Assembly: GCA_903888395.1 (NCBI GenBank)
Contig: CAISTO010000439.1
Location: 1-26,834, forward strand
Direction of reading: 5' to 3'
DNA: 26,834 bases
Origin: an uncultured Bacteroidota bacterium
Lineage (GTDB): Bacteria; Bacteroidota; Bacteroidia; UKL13-3
Shown here: piece by piece, positions 15,128 through 22,415 of the stretch
Layout: every line of letters starts with the position of its first letter
Numbering within the stretch: position 1 is the first letter of the stretch
Program-made: the position numbers and the translations under genes
The notes under the pieces: model-generated
The model's input: only the letters and a program-made list of their open reading frames with translations
The model's database searches: none
Told to the model about the DNA's origin: nothing

Positions 15128-15880
15128 ATGAAAAAGTGTCAATTGCTGTTTGTATTTGTTTTTTTGCTTTGCAATTTTTTTGTGCAAGCACAAAACATTA
15201 TTTTGATTTCGAAAGATAAAAACGAAAACATAAAAAAGTGGATTTTGCAAAGTGACAGCAATATAATTACCAAAGAGTTTTATTTTCTTTCTCTCGATTC
15301 TCAGCAATTTTTTTTAAAACATTGTAATGGAATTGTTATTGGTGGTGGTGAAGATATTAACCCAAATTTGTACCAAGCAGCTGACCAAATGAACGATTGT
15401 GGTAAAATAGATAATTACCGCGATAGCATTGAATATGTTTTGATAAAGCATGCTTTAAAAAGAAAAATACCAATACTTGGAATTTGCCGAGGGCAACAAA
15501 TACTAAACGTAGCAACCGGTGGAAGTTTAATTGTAGATATTCCAAAAGCCATCAAATCGGATTTGAAACATGCTCAATTTGGAATTGATTCTGCACATTG
15601 GGTTTTTGTAAATGATAAATCGTGGTTAAAAACCACAATGAACTTGGATAGTTTAATGGTTAATAGTTCTCACCATCAAGCGGTAAAAAAAGTTTCGCCA
15701 AAATTTAAAATAACAGCTAAAAGCAGTGATGGGATTATAGAAGCCATTGAATGGAAAAACAATTCACATCCTTTTGCTGCAGCAATTCAGTGGCATCCTG
15801 AAAGATTATTTAACAAGGCATCCAATCAATTAAGTCAATCTTTTGTTCGGAAAGTAAAAACCAATTTGAGGTATAAATAA
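15128..15880 (+). CDS. Exported class I glutamine amidotransferase-like hydrolase (peptidase C26)
   Basis: A 250-residue protein of the gamma-glutamyl hydrolase/PuuD superfamily (peptidase C26). The catalytic triad is visible: nucleophile Cys120 in G-I-C-R-G-Q-Q, and His223 with Glu225 in W-H-P-E. The oxyanion-side motif G-G-G-E-D-I-N-P (72-79) is the form typical of gamma-glutamyl-GABA and related hydrolases. The N-terminus is unusual: Lys-Lys, a hydrophobic stretch and V-Q-A-Q give a convincing signal peptide (1-22). PuuD-type enzymes are cytoplasmic, so this one probably acts on gamma-glutamyl compounds or peptidoglycan-type peptides in the periplasm (inference). Single gene, convergent with mreD only 12 bp away. 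Start at the ATG that gives the full signal peptide. Confidence 0.85.
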   Translation: MKKCQLLFVFVFLLCNFFVQAQNIILISKDKNENIKKWILQSDSNIITKEFYFLSLDSQQFFLKHCNGIVIGGGEDINPNLYQAADQMNDCGKIDNYRDSIEYVLIKHALKRKIPILGICRGQQILNVATGGSLIVDIPKAIKSDLKHAQFGIDSAHWVFVNDKSWLKTTMNLDSLMVNSSHHQAVKKVSPKFKITAKSSDGIIEAIEWKNNSHPFAAAIQWHPERLFNKASNQLSQSFVRKVKTNLRYK

Positions 15881-15892
15881 AAAATTGCTCAA

Positions 15893-16408
15893 TTATTTCT
15901 TTGCAATTTTATAAAACAGCAACTGACCTAAAACGATTAATAATACGGTAAATAAAGTGCTGAAGAAAATGCGTGCAAGTGTAGAAAAGAATTGGTTAAA
16001 AGAAAATGCTTCTAAGAAAAACAGCATGAAATGATGAATAAATACCAATACTAGCGCATAAATCAAAAATCCAATTGGTCCTTTTGTACTTACACTTGGT
16101 TTAATTGGCGCATTCTGATCGTCTTTATTGGTGCTAAACATAATATAAAATCTGCGCGAATAACCCATTAAAACTGTTGCTGCAATATGTGGGCCAGGTA
16201 AACTGCTAAATGAATCCATGGTCATACCTATTAATAAGCTTAAAACCAACACTACCCAAGGTTTTGTATTATAAGGTAAACTTAAAATAAAAGCTATATA
16301 AATATAAGGATTTACATAGGTGCTTAAATCAATATTGTTAATAATAGCAATTTGAAAAAACACCAATAAAACAAATCTTAACAGGTAATTAAGTGTATCT
16401 AATATCAT
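15893..16408 (-). CDS. mreD: Rod shape-determining protein MreD
   Basis: An inner-membrane component of the elongasome, which guides lateral peptidoglycan synthesis together with MreB and MreC. The 171-residue protein is strongly hydrophobic with about five membrane helices, and has the typical N-Y/I-x-P-Y-I-Y-I-A-F-I-L segment and a following G-M-x-M-D region. MreD sequences are poorly conserved, so the call rests partly on position: its ATG overlaps the mreC stop by 4 nt (ATGA). It ends 12 bp from the convergent hydrolase gene. The penicillin-binding protein 2 and rodA genes that often follow mreD are absent here. Confidence 0.88.
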   Translation of the reverse strand: MILDTLNYLLRFVLLVFFQIAIINNIDLSTYVNPYIYIAFILSLPYNTKPWVVLVLSLLIGMTMDSFSSLPGPHIAATVLMGYSRRFYIMFSTNKDDQNAPIKPSVSTKGPIGFLIYALVLVFIHHFMLFFLEAFSFNQFFSTLARIFFSTLFTVLLIVLGQLLFYKIAKK

Positions 16409-17247
16409 TGTTTTGCCTCCTCTTCTAAAGCTTTAGTTTCGGCAGCATGCTGACTTTCTTTGAATAAATTTCTTACCACATACACGTTTTTTAAACGGCT
16501 AAAAGGCGTGTGAATTAATAGGGTAATATCGTAGTCGTTTTTTTCAGGATTACGGTCTATTTTTACAATTTTACCAATTGGAATTTCTTCAGGATAGGAA
16601 GCAGATTGAGCGGTAGAAACCACTTCATCGCCAACTGCCACGGGAACATAAGTATTTACTTTACTTAATTGAGCAAACAAGGCATTGCTACCATCCCAAG
16701 TTATTGAACCAATATCACCTGTTTTTTTAATTTTTGCACCTGTGCTACTTTTACTATTTAACACCGATTGAACCAAACTATAATAAGGAGTTACTTGCCA
16801 TACAATTCCAACAACTCCATTAGGACAAATTACCCCATCAAAACGTTTAACACCATGAAAAGCTCCTTTGTCAATGGTAATAAAATTATTGCGTTTGCTA
16901 ATTGAGTTATTAACTACCTGTGCCGATATATAAACATACTGCTGTTTAAAAAGCGTATCATTCACTTCGGTTTTGGTAATGCCATTTTGATAAAATGATT
17001 GCAATGATTGCGTGCGCAATCGAGCATTTTCTAATTGTAAGCTGTCGTTTAAAGTTTTTAAATTAAAATAACCAGTTGTACTATTCATGGTATTAAAAAT
17101 AGCGGAACTGGTACTAGAAGTATAATTTAAAAAGCTTGCTTGTTGGTAATTATTAAATCGAAACAATACAATTAACGCAAAAAATTCAAATGCCAAAAAC
17201 ATAAAAAATACATAATACTTATATATAAAAAATACTAGGTTCTTCAT
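16405..17247 (-). CDS. mreC: Rod shape-determining protein MreC
   Basis: MreC is a bitopic periplasmic scaffold that links cytoplasmic MreB filaments to cell-wall synthases. The 280-residue protein has an N-terminal membrane helix (about 10-30), a coiled-coil segment (about 60-85, containing L-N-D-S-L-Q-L-E-N-A-R-L) and a C-terminal double beta-barrel region. The family segments I-T-I-D-K-G-A-x-x-G-V, G-V-V-G-I-V and the late I-P-I-G-K-I-V-K-I are recognisable. A short, Glu/Lys-rich tail closes the protein. It lies 105 bp after mreB and overlaps mreD by 4 nt, so the order mreB-mreC-mreD is the standard one. Confidence 0.92.
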   Translation of the reverse strand: MKNLVFFIYKYYVFFMFLAFEFFALIVLFRFNNYQQASFLNYTSSTSSAIFNTMNSTTGYFNLKTLNDSLQLENARLRTQSLQSFYQNGITKTEVNDTLFKQQYVYISAQVVNNSISKRNNFITIDKGAFHGVKRFDGVICPNGVVGIVWQVTPYYSLVQSVLNSKSSTGAKIKKTGDIGSITWDGSNALFAQLSKVNTYVPVAVGDEVVSTAQSASYPEEIPIGKIVKIDRNPEKNDYDITLLIHTPFSRLKNVYVVRNLFKESQHAAETKALEEEAKQ

Positions 17248-17352
17248 GTTTTTTTCTTAGCCATTGATTCTATTCAAAAGCTATTTTGTTTTTGGGTTTG
17301 TTATTTGTTTGAAATAAATTTTTAAAAAAATAATAATGTTATTTGTTAAATG

Positions 17353-18375
17353 CTAAGTCATTAAAAACTTATAGCTTTTTAAGTTTTTAAGTGCCATACC
17401 AGTTCCTCTAACTACTGCTCTTAAAGGATCTTCAGCTACATGCACAGGTAATTTAGTTTTAGCAGAAATTCTTTTATCTAGCCCACGAAGCAAAGCCCCG
17501 CCACCAGTTAAATACAAACCAGTTGAATAAATATCAGCTGAAAGTTCAGGAGGGGTTAACTCCAAAGCACGAAGAATAGCTTCTTCAATTTTTGAAATTG
17601 ATTTATCTAAGGCTGCGGCAATTTCTGAATAACTTACACTAATTTGTTTTGGAATTCCTGTCATTAAATCGCGGCCATTAACTGCATAATCCTGAGGAGG
17701 ATTTTCCAATTCACTTAAAGCAGAACCCACTTCTATTTTTATTCTTTCAGCAGTTCTTTCACCAACTAATAAATTGTGTTGTCTGCGCATATAATCTAAA
17801 ATATCGTCAGTAAATTCATCTCCAGCTACTCGAATTGATTGGTCGCAAACAATACCAGCTAATGCAATTACTGCAATTTCTGTAGTTCCGCCTCCAATAT
17901 CAATAATCATATTTCCCATGGGTTCAAAAACGTCAATACCAATACCAATAGCAGCTGCCATAGGTTCGTGAATCAGGTAAACTTCTTTTGCGCCAGCACG
18001 TTCAGCACTGTCTTTTACCGCACGTTTTTCTACTTCTGTAATTCCTGAAGGAATACAAATAACCATGCGTTGTTGAGGTTTTACAAATTTATTGGTTTGA
18101 GGAATCATGCCAATTAATCCACGAATCATGTGTTCTGCAGCTTGAAAATCGGCAATTACACCGTCTTTTAATGGTCTAATTGTTTTTATATCTTCATGCA
18201 CTTTACCATGCATTTGTTGGGCAGTACTTCCCACCGCTATCACATTTCCATTTCTTCTGTTGATGGCGATAATTGATGGCTCATCAACTACAACTTGGTC
18301 TTTGTGAATGATTAAGGTATTTGCTGTTCCTAAATCAATAGCTAAATCTTGTGTTAAAAAACTTAATAGGCCCAT
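17353..18375 (-). CDS. mreB: Rod shape-determining actin homologue MreB
   Basis: MreB is the membrane-associated bacterial actin that orients the cell-wall elongation machinery. The 340-residue protein has normal family length and very high conservation. Visible actin-fold motifs are phosphate-1 D-L-G-T-A-N-T (15-21), the E-P-M-A-A-A-I-G-x-G connecting segment (about 136-146), phosphate-2 D-I-G-G-G-T-T-E (about 159-166) and the adenosine motif T-G-G-G-A-L-L-R-G (near 289-297). An N-terminal hydrophobic patch (G-L-L-S-F-L) probably binds the membrane. First gene of mreBCD, divergent from the subtilisin gene across about 270 bp that holds a perfect palindrome. Confidence 0.97.
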   Translation of the reverse strand: MGLLSFLTQDLAIDLGTANTLIIHKDQVVVDEPSIIAINRRNGNVIAVGSTAQQMHGKVHEDIKTIRPLKDGVIADFQAAEHMIRGLIGMIPQTNKFVKPQQRMVICIPSGITEVEKRAVKDSAERAGAKEVYLIHEPMAAAIGIGIDVFEPMGNMIIDIGGGTTEIAVIALAGIVCDQSIRVAGDEFTDDILDYMRRQHNLLVGERTAERIKIEVGSALSELENPPQDYAVNGRDLMTGIPKQISVSYSEIAAALDKSISKIEEAILRALELTPPELSADIYSTGLYLTGGGALLRGLDKRISAKTKLPVHVAEDPLRAVVRGTGMALKNLKSYKFLMT

Positions 18376-18446
18376 TTATGCTGTTTTTTTTCTGTTATAA
18401 GTTGGAAGTATAATGATGTTAAAAATTTTTATTTTTATTTAAAACG

Positions 18447-18468
18447 GTGCAATTTAACAAAATTGCAC
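18447..18468. promoter_or_regulatory. Perfect 9-bp palindrome between mreB and the subtilisin gene
   Basis: GTGCAATTT (18447-18455) and AAATTGCAC (18460-18468) are exact reverse complements around a 4-bp centre. It lies 72 bp before mreB and about 180 bp before the protease ATG, between two divergent starts where a terminator is not expected, so an operator for a dimeric regulator is possible. Confidence 0.4.
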
Positions 18469-18649
18469 ACAAAATTTTTTATGTTTTTAAATTTTTTAAA
18501 TTTTTTTTTTGCAACATCATTTCAACACTTTTATTTTCAAATTAAGCTTTAGTTTTTACCACTCAACAATTTTATGGTCAATTTCAACATTTTTCAGGAT
18601 GATAATCTTTCTTTTTTATGCTTTATTGCAACCCTTATTTACAAAAAGT

Positions 18650-20251
18650 ATGAATATTAAAAGTATCAAAAAAGTTTATTTAGTAGTTGCCTTAGGCTTT
18701 CTTTTTTCTAATGTAAATGCACAGAAAAAAGCACCTGATAATTGGTTTAATTTAGATTATAAAAAAGATAAAGTTTATGGTGTTAGCACCGAAAAAACGT
18801 ATACTGATTTATTAAAAAACAAAAAGTCGAAGACAGTTATTGTTGCTGTGATTGACGGTGGAACTGAGGTTACTCATGAGGACTTAAAAAGTATTATTTG
18901 GACCAATAGTAATGATGACAATAATAATGGAAAAGATGACGATAATAATGGATATGTTGATGACAATAATGGATGGAATTATATTGGTGGTTTAGACAGT
19001 AATGTAAAAGAAGATAATTTGGAGGTTACCCGTGTATATGCCAAGTATTACGATAAATTTAATGGTGTAAAAGCAATTGAAGTTGCATATAACGACAAAG
19101 AAGCATTTGAATTATTTAAAAAAGCAGAAAAGCTTTATTTGAAAAAATTTGATGAGGCTACCAAAATGTCTTTAATTTATAGTCAAATAGAAGAAAGCAT
19201 TATAAAATTGAAAGATTTTGTAAAAACAGACATGCCTACTGAAAAAGAATTAAAAGCTTTTCCAATTACCAATATGTTTGATGCATTGGCTGTAAAAAAT
19301 GTATCAATGGCTGTTAAAAGAAAACAACCTATATCTAATTTGTTGGAGGGTTTAAAAGGAGCAAAGGAACATTTTAAAACGCAATTAGCATTTCAACTAA
19401 ACAAAGAATTTAACAGCAGAAAATATATTGGAGATAACTACAGCAATGTAACTGAAAAAAATTATGGCAACAACCGAGTGAGTAGTCCTGGTGGAGATCA
19501 CGGAACTCACGTAGCAGGAATTATAGCTGCTGTTAGGAACAACAATACAGGGATAAAAGGCGTTTCTGACAACACTAAAATCATGGTTTTACGCGTAGTT
19601 CCTGATGGCGATGAACGCGATAAAGACATTGCAAATTCAATAAGATATGCAGCCGATAACGGTGCCAAAATTATAAACATGAGTTTTGGGAAAGCACTTT
19701 CGCCAAACAAAAATGTGGTAGATGAAGCCGTAAAATATGCAATTAGCAAAGACGTTTTGTTAATTCATGCAGCTGGAAATGATAATAACAATTCCGATAC
19801 CATTGAAAATTATCCAACGCCTAGGTATTTTAACAGCACAGAAAAAGCCACAAGTTGGATAGAAGTTGGCGCAAACACTTGGATGAAAAAGAAAAACTTA
19901 ACAGCACCATTTAGTAATTACGGCAAACAAACAGTAGATGTTTTTGCTCCTGGATTTGATATTTATTCCACTATTTCTGAAAATAAATATGCTTCATTTA
20001 GTGGAACAAGTATGGCAGCTCCTGTAGTAGCAGGAGTTGCAGCGGTATTACGTTCTTATTTTCCAGAAATAACAGCGGAACAAACCAAAGCATTAATTTT
20101 AGAATCAGCAATTAAATACAACAAGAAAGTATTTATTCCTGGTACCAATACTAAAGCGATGCTTAGCGAAATATCGGTAACAGGTGGATTGGTAAATTTG
20201 TATCAAGCGGTAGAATTAGGAATTGCAAAAGGATATAAAATGATTGATTAA
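18650..20251 (+). CDS. Secreted subtilisin-like serine protease (S8 family)
   Basis: An exported endopeptidase of 533 residues. The ATG at 18650 is chosen because it gives a signal peptide (about 1-25, ending V-N-A-Q); the frame is open 141 bp further upstream but only from a TTG. The catalytic triad is complete: Asp69 (V-I-D-G-G), His284 (G-D-H-G-T-H-V-A-G) and Ser454 (G-T-S-M-A-A-P), with the oxyanion Asn377 in A-A-G-N. An Asp/Asn-rich loop (about 87-108), likely Ca2+-binding, follows the Asp motif, and an insert of some 150 residues, largely helical, separates the Asp and His motifs. No T9SS sorting domain is present, so it is probably periplasmic or anchored otherwise. The adaptor gene starts 8 nt after its stop, so the two form an operon. 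Confidence 0.93.
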   Translation: MNIKSIKKVYLVVALGFLFSNVNAQKKAPDNWFNLDYKKDKVYGVSTEKTYTDLLKNKKSKTVIVAVIDGGTEVTHEDLKSIIWTNSNDDNNNGKDDDNNGYVDDNNGWNYIGGLDSNVKEDNLEVTRVYAKYYDKFNGVKAIEVAYNDKEAFELFKKAEKLYLKKFDEATKMSLIYSQIEESIIKLKDFVKTDMPTEKELKAFPITNMFDALAVKNVSMAVKRKQPISNLLEGLKGAKEHFKTQLAFQLNKEFNSRKYIGDNYSNVTEKNYGNNRVSSPGGDHGTHVAGIIAAVRNNNTGIKGVSDNTKIMVLRVVPDGDERDKDIANSIRYAADNGAKIINMSFGKALSPNKNVVDEAVKYAISKDVLLIHAAGNDNNNSDTIENYPTPRYFNSTEKATSWIEVGANTWMKKKNLTAPFSNYGKQTVDVFAPGFDIYSTISENKYASFSGTSMAAPVVAGVAAVLRSYFPEITAEQTKALILESAIKYNKKVFIPGTNTKAMLSEISVTGGLVNLYQAVELGIAKGYKMID

Positions 20252-20258
20252 AAGCATT

Positions 20259-21353
20259 ATGAAAAACATTATTAGAACAATAGTTTTTATAGCATTAGGT
20301 ATTTTGTTTGTATACACCATTTATTATTTGTACAACAAAAACCAAGAAAAGCCAACGGTTTATAAAACCACGCAAGCATTTGAAACCGATATAGTCAAAA
20401 AAACATTGGCAACAGGAAGTATTGTTCCTCGCAGAGAAATAAATATTAAGCCTCAAGTTTCGGGAATTATTGAAAAAATATTTGTGATTGCGGGCACGCA
20501 TGTTAGCAAAGGCGATATGATTGCTCGTATTAAAATTATTCCAAATATGATTAATTTGGCCAACGCTGAAAGCAGAATTACCCGCGCTAAATTGGCCTTA
20601 GATAATGCAAAAATTGATTTTGATAGGAATCAAAAAATGTTTGATCAAAAAATGATTTCATTGTCGGAATACCAACCTTTTGCTTTGGCATACAAAAGTA
20701 CAAAAGAAGAACTAGATGCAGCCGAAAACAACATGGCTTTAATAAAAGAAGGGGTAAGCAAATTAGGCGGAAAAGTTACTAATACCATTGTGCGGAGCAC
20801 CATTGATGGAATGATTTTGGATATTCCTGTTAAAGAAGGCGGGAGTGTAATAGAAAGTAATAACTTTAACGAAGGAACTACCATTGCTTCTATTGCCGAT
20901 ATGGGTGAAATGATTTTTGACGGAAAAGTAGATGAAAGCGAAGTGGGCAAAATTAAACCAGGAATGGATTTAATACTTACCATTGGCGCATTAGATACGG
21001 TAAAATTCAATGCCAATTTAGAATACATAGCTCCAAAAGGAATCAAAGAAAATGGCGCCATTCAGTTTCAAATAAAGGCAAAAGTTAATTTACAGAAAGG
21101 CGTATTCTTACGTGCTGGCTATAGCAGCACAGCCGATATTGTTTTAGCCAAAAAAGACAAAGTTTTAGCTTTACCCGAAAGCGTTTTACAGTTTGAAAAC
21201 GGAAAAACTTTTGTAGAGGTAGAAACGGCACCTCAAGTTTTTGAAAAACGGTTTTTACAAACTGGATTAAGCGATGGAATAAACATTGAAGTTTTAAGTG
21301 GAATTACCAAAACGGATAAAATTAAAGACCCAAATGTAGAAACGATAGAGTAA
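20259..21353 (+). CDS. MacA/HlyD-type periplasmic adaptor of an efflux pump
   Basis: A membrane-fusion protein of 364 residues that would link an inner-membrane transporter to an outer-membrane channel. The ATG at 20259 yields an N-terminal membrane anchor (about 5-24). It is followed by a barrel-sandwich half (I-x-P-Q-V-S-G-I-I, K-G-D-M-I-A), a helical hairpin (about 90-165, with Y at the S-L-S-E-Y turn), the second lipoyl half (R-S-T-I-D-G-M-I-L), a beta-barrel and a membrane-proximal domain ending in G-L-S-D-G-I-N-I-E-V-L-S-G. This layout is that of MacA-type adaptors. The ABC transporter genes (macB-like) that usually follow are missing; instead an accessory segment begins directly after the stop. 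The last 25 codons recur at 25547-25622. Confidence 0.9.
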   Translation: MKNIIRTIVFIALGILFVYTIYYLYNKNQEKPTVYKTTQAFETDIVKKTLATGSIVPRREINIKPQVSGIIEKIFVIAGTHVSKGDMIARIKIIPNMINLANAESRITRAKLALDNAKIDFDRNQKMFDQKMISLSEYQPFALAYKSTKEELDAAENNMALIKEGVSKLGGKVTNTIVRSTIDGMILDIPVKEGGSVIESNNFNEGTTIASIADMGEMIFDGKVDESEVGKIKPGMDLILTIGALDTVKFNANLEYIAPKGIKENGAIQFQIKAKVNLQKGVFLRAGYSSTADIVLAKKDKVLALPESVLQFENGKTFVEVETAPQVFEKRFLQTGLSDGINIEVLSGITKTDKIKDPNVETIE

Positions 21354-21357
21354 TTTG
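21282..21357 (+). repeat. Left direct repeat: 3' end of the adaptor gene
   Basis: The final codons plus stop and TTTGT of the adaptor gene align without gaps to 25547-25622 (offset 4265 bp) with five substitutions in 76 positions. It is the left boundary of the accessory segment. Confidence 0.9.
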
Positions 21358-21611
21358 TATGTACTTTAACTACATTAAAGATATTTCCAAAACCTAATGC
21401 ATCACCAATAGCTTAACCCCAAAATTACCTTAATAGCAAGCCTATAAAGGGTTTTTAGAACTATGTGAATGGTTTATGGATTCCAATTCAATGGAAAGGG
21501 AATGATAATGATTATCAAACTAAGAATAGTATTATTTTGGTATATGATTATATTGCTGTTATTCATAATTATTAATTGTAAATGTCTTTCATAATTTTTC
21601 TTCTGTAAATT
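21358..21611. other. Non-coding left margin of the accessory segment
   Basis: About 250 bp without a supported gene. It holds a 12-codon reading frame starting at 21359 (M-Y-F-N-Y-I-K-D-I-S-K-T) and AT-rich sequence, including ATGATAATGATTATC near 21501. I see no promoter or RNA signature. Confidence 0.4.
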
Positions 21612-22213
21612 TCATTTCATATAAAATTTATCATCTTCCCATTTTGCAGGATTATTTACAATGTAATCCGCAATGGTTTGATACGATTTTTCATTCCTGA
21701 TGATATGTTCGTAATAATTACGTTGCAACAATTTCCCATTGAAAGGATTCCATCCCAATGTTTTTACACCGCGAATATATTCATTGGTTGACATTGTTTT
21801 AAACCATTGCACAATACCATGTAGGGGCGAACCCGTGTGTTCGCCCAATATTGGGGTAGGTGCAGATTGATGTATAAATCATTTTCATTATCCGAAATGG
21901 GGCGAACACATGGGTTCGCCCCTACGCCAATTCCTGTGTTAAATACAATTGCATGAAAATGATTGGGCATAATCTGATAAACATCCAATTCAATATCAGG
22001 AAATTTTTCGGGTATTTTTTTCCACCATTTGTTTAACATTTTGCCAGCATCATTTAATATCATTTCATTGTTTTCAATTTTACCAAACAAACATTCCCTG
22101 TCTTTTACGCAAATGGTAATAAAATACAAACCCTCCTGCGAATAATCGTATCCTTTTAACCTGATTGACCTGCGGTGGTGTTTATTGGGATTGTATTTTG
22201 GTTTATTGTTCAT
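21612..22213 (-). pseudogene. REP-associated tyrosine transposase (RAYT), frameshifted
   Basis: A Y1/HUH-type transposase of the IS200-like REP-associated group. Frame one (from the ATG at 22213) gives the N-terminal half: H-H-R-R-S-I-R-L-K-G-Y-D-Y, Y-F-I-T-I-C, and the metal-binding H-F-H (85-87) in M-P-N-H-F-H-A-I-V. A second frame (open from about 21890, ending at 21612) gives the C-terminal half: I-V-Q-W-F-K-T-M-S-T-N-E-Y-I, then Q-R-N-Y-Y-E-H-I-I-R-N-E with the likely catalytic Tyr region and Y-I-V-N-N-P. The halves are separated by a single shift inside the variable linker, roughly 21849-21895. The linker also contains two REP-like hairpins in inverted order. Either a decayed gene or a sequencing indel; otherwise the protein would be complete. 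Confidence 0.88.
21821..21925. repeat. Inverted pair of REP-like hairpins inside the transposase gene
   Basis: On the plus strand GTAG (21821-21824) precedes hairpin GGGCGAAC-CCGTGT-GTTCGCCC (21825-21846). The second unit, GGGGCGAAC-ACATGG-GTTCGCCCC (21899-21922), ends in CTAC (21922-21925) and is thus the inverse copy. A GTAG tetranucleotide 5' to an imperfect palindrome is the known form of REP elements mobilised by RAYTs, and an inverted pair is a BIME. In the transposase frames the units read as G-A-N-P-C-V-R-P and G-E-H-T-G-S-P. Confidence 0.85.
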
Positions 22214-22367
22214 GTTTCAGCTAGATTTAAATGTATTCCGCTTTTTAATTATATAATTACTAATTCAAATATATTCTTTTGAATTGAAATTTTAATATCA
22301 TTTAAATACTAGCAATGTCATATTTTGAATTACTAATTACGAACTTTAGGTGTGTATTCTTTAAAAC

Positions 22368-22397
22368 AAAAAAAAGCTCCCGAAGGAGTTTTTTTTG
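22368..22397 (-). terminator. Terminator of the TIG-domain T9SS gene
   Basis: An A8 tract and GCTCC pair with GGAGT8 across a CGAA tetraloop, 18 bp beyond the stop of the minus-strand gene. Typical intrinsic terminator with T tracts on either strand. Confidence 0.8.
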
Positions 22398-22415
22398 TTC
22401 AAATAATTAAGTGTG

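Noticed and set aside
15881..15910. Possible terminator AAAATTGC...GCAATTTT between the hydrolase and mreD
   Set aside because: The arms are AT-rich with a 14-nt loop and overlap the mreD end; too weak to list.
18509..18649. 47-residue N-terminal extension of the subtilisin
   Set aside because: It starts at TTG, is AT-driven hydrophobic sequence, and precedes a complete signal peptide that begins at the ATG at 18650.
21359..21397. Twelve-codon frame M-Y-F-N-Y-I-K-D-I-S-K-T after the adaptor, resembling the start of FtsX-type permeases
   Set aside because: Too short to support homology; the sequence after it shows no permease features in any frame.
21612..21848. Stand-alone 78-residue gene on the minus strand
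   Set aside because: It is the C-terminal half of the frameshifted transposase, not an independent gene.
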